From assembly GCF_000253295.1 (NCBI RefSeq), contig NC_015717.1, positions 3,286,001 to 3,350,000 of the forward strand: a stretch of 64,000 nt of DNA, read 5' to 3'. Source of the DNA: Hyphomicrobium sp. MC1. Its GTDB lineage: Bacteria; Pseudomonadota; Alphaproteobacteria; Rhizobiales; Hyphomicrobiaceae. Each line of letters begins with the position of its first letter. The stretch's first letter is position 1. Under the pieces are notes generated by a model. The model worked only from the letters and a program-made list of their open reading frames with translations. It did no database searches and was not told the origin of the DNA. Shown here one piece after another: positions 59,600-64,000 of the stretch. The translations under genes were made by a program, and so were the position numbers.

Positions 59600-62500
59600 T
59601 TGCCGGATTTCCGCATAACGGCCCGCCAAGTTTTGAGCGCCACTACCGGGGCGTCCGAAGATGCCGCGCTCCGTCTGGATGCCGGTGGAATTACCCACGC
59701 GCCGCGTGGAATCTTTGGCAAGATCGTTCAATTCTTCACCGGCTCGGATAGGGCCGGGACGAAAAAATTACTTAGCGGGCTGAGTGATGATTTTCAATGG
59801 CGCTATGGCGGCAAGATTGGTCCGGACGCCCTTAAGTTGGCGCGCGCCGCCCATGATGCCTCTGGCAATTCCACGCCACTCACGCGCGGTCAGATTCACA
59901 CGGCCGAGGTGTTTGCGCGGGCGCTGACCAAAAACAATGAGCGTCATGAGGTGGCCGATACCGCAATGCGCTATGCCCCGGGAGCGCTTGGCTTTGCAAA
60001 AGTCGCCAGGGAGGCCGACGTAAATCCGAACAGCCTCAGCGCGATCCAGAAGCAGCATTATACGGAGCTGCTGCGATATCAGGTCGGTATGGCTGCCGGC
60101 GGCCCGGTGGTGAATAGGAAGGCACAGCTAGACATCGCTATCGGGACACTGCGGCATGTCGCACGTATGGATGCAGCTGAGATCGAGGCGTCCAACAAAT
60201 GGCTGACCGACGTGCGCGATGCCGGCATCAAACTGGCGCGGGACATCGCCAAAGGTGGCAAGCCGGAGCTGCTACTTTTCTCGCTGGACAAGTTCCTGGA
60301 ACTTGTGATGGAGCGCCCAAATGATATCGGTCTAACCCGGTTTGGGGAGCAACATGGAGAGAAGGATGATTGGGTAAAGGTCGCCTTAGGCATAGCTATT
60401 TCCAGCGCCGCGTCGGCGATGCCAGCGCAGGAGGCGCGCGACCTCTACAAAGACGCGATGACGGTGGGTGGTTCTGGCCGGACGCTAATGTTCATAACAG
60501 CCCGAGACAGGGAAGAGCAGGCAGTACCCATAATCGCAGAAGGAAAGCCACTGAGCCGTTATCCAGCTGCCGAGTTGAGCGAGAGAACGCACTACGCAAA
60601 CCGGACATTGCTACGCGCCCTCGGTGAACGCGGAGGTGTCGAAAGCGCGGAGCAGGATATTACAGCGCTTGAGAGGGCCGCGAGCCGTGTTCCTCTGGTT
60701 GACGACAGTTCGTCTGGCGTACGCACCGCCATGCGGCTAGTCGAAGCATCTATCGATTCAGAAAGCCAAAGGAACCAGCTTGGCATCCCGGCCAATGACA
60801 ACAATGGCGAGGCGCCCGTCGTGCCGGCGACACCCGTCGTGCGGACAACAGATGCAAGCAGCGCGTCTGCGCCTCCCAATCCAAGCAGCGAGCCGGCTGC
60901 GATTGGCATTAGCCTAGACACGCCATCTTCCCACATCTCATCTAGTCAGGCACCTTCTGGCAGTCAGGCAGCTTCTGGCGTCGCGAACACTTTCCAAGCG
61001 GAGAGCGCTCGGAGCTACGAGAAGTTGGACGACGCGGGGAAACTTTTCCATGACGGAATTATGGGTGTTGTTCGCGACAGCTTGCTGTTAGACCCGCTTC
61101 AAGAAAATGCTTTCAAAGATCGTGTTGAGCAACAACTCGCAAACGATTCGAAAGGAAAAAAGCCGAACGATCCTGTGGCTTGGTCGCACGTTCGTGCCAT
61201 GCTGATTTCGTTCATGGACGAGCAGTTTGCGGTGATGCTTGGCCAGCCTGACCTGCGCGAACAGTCAGTCAAAGGCGGCGCAAAAAGAGTCAAACAACAG
61301 ATCGGCCCACACATCGACATGTGGCTTAGCCAGAACGCTGACCTGCTTAGACAGACCTATACAAATTCCGCCCGTCGAACGGCAGAACTGACAGACCTGA
61401 GTAGCGCTCTCAGAAAAGATAAGCGTACTCCTGAAGCGGAACGCATTGTCGTCGGGGCCATCAATTCAACGGGGAACGGAGGACACCTCCTTGCCGCTCG
61501 GGAGCCGCAACTCGATGCGCTGGAGCGGGAAGTCCAAGCGGTGCAACGGCAAATTCGTAAGATGGATTCCGATAAGGCGACAAACACGCCCGCCGTTTTC
61601 ATACTTGGGTATAGCCAAGACCGGGAGAGACTCGTCAACTGGTCACGAAGCCTTGTCCGCCAGATGCGCGAGATCCGCCTCGCCGTGGAGATCGAAACGA
61701 AAGGCTTCTCCAGAAGCGAACGTGAGCTCAGAAAGTTGTATCGTGACACCGTTATGGACAAGCTGAGTGTCCTGCCTCCGAACGTGCGGCAACGGCGGTG
61801 GAACGCCGACGCCTTCAAGCGCGGCGACTTCACATCCTACAATTCGAATGCGGATACCATTCTTAATTTTGTGGCATACTTCGACGGATTAGACGCCGGC
61901 GTGGGCATCGCCCAGGGGGAAGGCCATTTCAATGAGCGCGGGCAGATAGAACAGGCTCTAAACGCCTTCGATCGCGGGCCATACCCAGAGGCCCTTGAAC
62001 AGACCCCTCTCTCGAATGGCGGGAAGGTCAACCGCCTATTCTGGGACGAAGCAACCAACAACACATACACCATTTTCGAATCTAACAGCGCCAGGCAGCT
62101 ATATGATGGACCCGGGCAGACTGGCGAGATGACAGCCGAGGCACGAGAGAGCGGAGCCCGGCATATAGCCGAGCAACTGCACGAGTTCGTCGGAAATCCT
62201 GCACAAGCCGAAACTATATCGAACATTCTGCATCGAGGCGTGATCGCTCCGCTCGAAAAAGAATTGAGCAAGATCGGCATCTCGTTCCAAGATGACACCG
62301 TGCTCATCAACGATATGGACACACACCTCACAGAAGGGGAGCAGCTCAAGGATCGACTGGCGTTCACCCTCACGAAGAACAAAAAAAGCGACTCCATCTC
62401 CGTATCGGTCCAATATTCGCGGCCTCTTCGCCGGGTTCCGCTTGAGGCCGGCGCACACGTAACGTACGCGGAACGATGGCTCGACCCGAAACAGTCCTAC

Positions 62501-62674
62501 CTTCGATTAAACTGTAATTTGACGATCTGGAGCAATGGTCGTGTCGGACTGACGAGGACGCCGAGCTATTCATACTACCTGAAGGAAGCCGCATCTCCCC
62601 CTCCCGACCAACAGCCGAAAAATCCACCTACTTCATCTCCCTCTCTTACAAGCACCGGAGCCAGCCCGACATGA
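59600..62674 (+). CDS. Large type III effector F, paralogue of effector E
   Basis: 1024 aa from TTG 59600. TTG is preferred over GTG 59582 because GAGGAAC lies 5 nt before it, precisely as before the ATG of effector E, and the next residues (LPDFRITARQV) align with MPDLHITARHV of E. Module 1 has THAPRGIFGKIVQFFTG; module 2 EARDLYKDAMTVGGSGRTLM near 277; LLRALGERGGVESA near 338. Middle is Ser/Pro-rich and then helical. C-terminal domain from VNRLFWDEAT (about 812), ISNILHRGVIAPLEKELS and a beta end with YSYYLKEA. No enzyme motif recognised. Its stop overlaps its chaperone gene by 4 bp. Confidence 0.82.
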   Translation: MPDFRITARQVLSATTGASEDAALRLDAGGITHAPRGIFGKIVQFFTGSDRAGTKKLLSGLSDDFQWRYGGKIGPDALKLARAAHDASGNSTPLTRGQIHTAEVFARALTKNNERHEVADTAMRYAPGALGFAKVAREADVNPNSLSAIQKQHYTELLRYQVGMAAGGPVVNRKAQLDIAIGTLRHVARMDAAEIEASNKWLTDVRDAGIKLARDIAKGGKPELLLFSLDKFLELVMERPNDIGLTRFGEQHGEKDDWVKVALGIAISSAASAMPAQEARDLYKDAMTVGGSGRTLMFITARDREEQAVPIIAEGKPLSRYPAAELSERTHYANRTLLRALGERGGVESAEQDITALERAASRVPLVDDSSSGVRTAMRLVEASIDSESQRNQLGIPANDNNGEAPVVPATPVVRTTDASSASAPPNPSSEPAAIGISLDTPSSHISSSQAPSGSQAASGVANTFQAESARSYEKLDDAGKLFHDGIMGVVRDSLLLDPLQENAFKDRVEQQLANDSKGKKPNDPVAWSHVRAMLISFMDEQFAVMLGQPDLREQSVKGGAKRVKQQIGPHIDMWLSQNADLLRQTYTNSARRTAELTDLSSALRKDKRTPEAERIVVGAINSTGNGGHLLAAREPQLDALEREVQAVQRQIRKMDSDKATNTPAVFILGYSQDRERLVNWSRSLVRQMREIRLAVEIETKGFSRSERELRKLYRDTVMDKLSVLPPNVRQRRWNADAFKRGDFTSYNSNADTILNFVAYFDGLDAGVGIAQGEGHFNERGQIEQALNAFDRGPYPEALEQTPLSNGGKVNRLFWDEATNNTYTIFESNSARQLYDGPGQTGEMTAEARESGARHIAEQLHEFVGNPAQAETISNILHRGVIAPLEKELSKIGISFQDDTVLINDMDTHLTEGEQLKDRLAFTLTKNKKSDSISVSVQYSRPLRRVPLEAGAHVTYAERWLDPKQSYLRLNCNLTIWSNGRVGLTRTPSYSYYLKEAASPPPDQQPKNPPTSSPSLTSTGASPT
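59895..60240. repeat. 346-bp perfect inverted repeat, copy 2 (inside effector F)
   Basis: Exact reverse complement of 47349-47694. Codes for an identical stretch of about 115 residues in effectors E and F, while the surrounding protein sequence is far less conserved. Confidence 0.95.
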
Positions 62675-63147
62675 ACTCAACCTTTATTGATCAAGTGAAC
62701 AGCGTCCTGAAGCAATTCGGCGAACAGGTCGATCTCGCTCCCTGTGCGCTCGACGAGGATGGCGGATTCGAATTCGCCCTCAATAACACCCTCATCAGTC
62801 TGCTGCTTGATGAGAGCAGAGGGGTATTGCTGCTGCTGTCATCCTTGGGCGTTCCTGCCCCATCAGCGGATGCTTATGGTCAGCTGCTCGACGCTAACTT
62901 TTTTTGGGCTGGCTCTGATGGCGCCGTCCTGGCTCGCGACTCCGCGAGCAAAGCCATCCTACTGCAGCGGCCGCTGCCCATAGCGAACCTCGATCTTCCT
63001 GCATTCGATCAGGCCCTCCAGCGCTTCGCTGCTGTGGCGGAACGCGTTCGCGATATGCTTCATCGCGATGAAGCAGACGACAACTTGGATGGCTCGAAGG
63101 AAAGCACACTTGCTGTCTCAAGCTCGAACGGCTTCGTTCGCGCCTGA
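62671..63147 (+). CDS. Type III chaperone for effector F, CesT class
   Basis: 158 aa; start ATG overlaps the effector F stop (ATGA). APCALDEDGGFEFALNNTLI, LLLDESRGVLLLLSSLGVPA and YGQLLDANFFWAGSDGAVLA match the chaperone at 44466. Tail SNGFVRA. Predicted to bind the N-terminal part of effector F and keep it secretable. Confidence 0.9.
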   Translation: MNSTFIDQVNSVLKQFGEQVDLAPCALDEDGGFEFALNNTLISLLLDESRGVLLLLSSLGVPAPSADAYGQLLDANFFWAGSDGAVLARDSASKAILLQRPLPIANLDLPAFDQALQRFAAVAERVRDMLHRDEADDNLDGSKESTLAVSSSNGFVRA

Positions 63148-63410
63148 TTGCGACTACGGGCAATGAAAAGATTGTGAGAGTGCAGGGTACAGTTGCTCGT
63201 CAAATGAGCACTTGAAGAGATTCGACGGGCAACAGCCCATTGCAGACGCGATTCGGTTCTGGCTTAAACAGAGCCGAGCTTTAGATTGGCAGTGCGTTTT
63301 TCTTTTGAAAATAATCCCAGTGCAAACGGTTTGCGTTTTGCCGCGGGCAAATCCGTTTCCACCTTTTCGAACCATGCTCTAGACGCTGATGACGCGCATC
63401 GCGTCTCGTT
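63148..63410. other. Gap between convergent chaperone genes
   Basis: No gene is supported. It contains two short hairpins, GCAAA-CGG-TTTGC near 63323 and GACGCG-CAT-CGCGTC at 63391-63405, neither with a U-run; they may mark transcript ends. Confidence 0.4.
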
Positions 63411-63905
63411 CTAGATCCCTGCTGACTCGGTAACATCGGTGGCTGCGCCGACATTGTCCGACAGCAGCGTCTGGCGCACTGAAACGACCACGCCCGCAAT
63501 TGTTGTCAGGCCTGTCTCGAGCCGCGAAACATTCAGTGTTTCCAAAGGAAGCTGCAGCTGCAGCACGATCATCTCGTTTTCCGGATCGCGTGCCAGCGTA
63601 CAGCCGCCGGTCTCGGCAAAAAACAGATTGGCATCAAGTAGCCTGGCGTAGACCTCTGCAGTTGTCGGCGCTTCGCCGACCGGCGCCATCAGCAGCAATG
63701 TCTCGTTCGCTTGATCAAGCATGAGGCTGACAAATTCCTCATTGACGCCCAGCCCTGCGTAGCCGTCATCATCGAGATACAGGGAAGCTAATCCTGCATG
63801 AGCTACAAACTCCTCAAGGAGCTGGTTCACGTTTTTGAGCATGTTCGCATTCATAGCTGTTGTGATTTCGTCAATGTTCGGGGAGAGACCTGAAGATCGC
63901 ATCAT
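63411..63905 (-). CDS. Type III chaperone for the right-edge effector, CesT class
   Basis: 164 aa from ATG 63905; this or the next codon (ATG 63902) follows GGGGAGG, and the start overlaps the upstream effector stop (ATGA). Homologues begin at residue 18 of this frame (MNANMLKNVNQLLEEF, 63854), so the N-terminus is extended relative to the others or initiation is internal. SLYLDDDGYAGLGVNEEFVS, LLLMAPVGEAP and YARLLDANLFFAETGGCTLA are the class I motifs. It lacks the FIRG-type tail. Confidence 0.85.
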   Translation of the reverse strand: MMRSSGLSPNIDEITTAMNANMLKNVNQLLEEFVAHAGLASLYLDDDGYAGLGVNEEFVSLMLDQANETLLLMAPVGEAPTTAEVYARLLDANLFFAETGGCTLARDPENEMIVLQLQLPLETLNVSRLETGLTTIAGVVVSVRQTLLSDNVGAATDVTESAGI

Positions 63906-64000
63906 CCGTCCTCCCCAAGAGGCCGGAGAGAGAAGGTGTATTTCTCGCCCGGCAATATTTCCACGGCGTCCCTCGTGATCCGGACACTGAACGCCAGATC
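63902..64000 (-). CDS. Type III effector G, C-terminal fragment (runs off right edge)
   Basis: Thirty-two in-frame residues, ending in TGA at 63904-63902: FSVRITRDAVEILPGEKYTF then SLRPLGEDG. The pattern of a charged beta strand, then EKYTFSLRPL, corresponds to the ends of effectors E (SSYKYRLAAA), F (PSYSYYLKEA) and D (PRYGYQLQVP). With the chaperone directly downstream this is very probably a fourth member of the D/E/F subfamily; most of it lies outside. Confidence 0.65.
   Translation of the reverse strand, partial: DLAFSVRITRDAVEILPGEKYTFSLRPLGEDG

Noticed and set aside
25800..63000. CRISPR array or tRNA genes
   Set aside because: No regularly spaced short repeats and no cloverleaf-like sequence with CCA or T-loop motif were noticed; the repeats present are inside effector genes.

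Overview
The window looks like chromosomal DNA of an alphaproteobacterium, probably Hyphomicrobiales (Rhizobiales). The grounds are the moderately high GC coding sequence, BetI-type TetR and XRE-cupin regulators, a glutaryl-CoA dehydrogenase/CaiB pair, LuxR-type regulators and ISRj2-like IS3 relics. Species cannot be named from the sequence. No rRNA, tRNA or CRISPR array was seen.

Region 1 (1-14.5 kb) is metabolic. It holds a PotABCD-like polyamine/amine ABC transporter (potC runs off the left edge), a formaldehyde-activating-enzyme (Fae)-like protein lacking the usual catalytic His, a GbcA/CntA-type Rieske oxygenase, an XRE-cupin regulator, two paralogous TetR/BetI regulators, a PYROXD2-like FAD oxidoreductase and an FAD/[2Fe-2S] reductase. 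Together they suggest uptake and oxidative N-demethylation of a methylated amine, which releases formaldehyde. A glutarate module follows (CaiB-type CoA-transferase and glutaryl-CoA dehydrogenase). CTGTC/GACAG inverted repeats occur at several promoters and may be sites for the TetR pair.

Region 2 (14.8-25.5 kb) begins the virulence-like part: a LuxR-type regulator, a type III secretion (T3S) chaperone and a 919-aa SopB/IpgD-like phosphoinositide phosphatase effector with an intact CX5R loop. Next come a small membrane protein, decayed IS3 relics on both sides of an autotransporter gene, a LysR regulator and an MHS-family MFS transporter.

Region 3 (25.5-43.5 kb, minus strand) is a T3SS operon, sctN-O-P-Q-R-S-T-U, with overlapping genes. 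It is followed by three large effector-like genes: a kinase-like protein with an IQ motif, a longer paralogue with eroded kinase motifs (a pseudokinase), and a 1588-aa protein with pentapeptide repeats and a C-terminal FTC motif placed as in SopA/NleL HECT-like ubiquitin ligases.

Region 4 (43.5-64 kb) holds three more complete ~1000-aa effectors of the same family and the end of a fourth. Two of the complete ones, and the partial one, have a T3S chaperone gene directly downstream. Between them lie a SpoIIE phosphatase / HATPase anti-sigma / STAS partner-switching module like Bordetella BtrU/BtrW/BtrV, a hydantoinase/DUF917 pair and a CPBP membrane protease.

The main novelty is a polymorphic effector family. 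Six complete proteins share an N-terminal module (APRGxFGK-type motif, then an EAR-x8-GxGR motif and an LLxALxERGG motif) joined to different C-terminal activities. The SopB-like protein carries a diverged version of the module. The system points to manipulation of a eukaryotic host (phosphoinositides, ubiquitin, calmodulin/kinase signalling), probably under partner-switching control.
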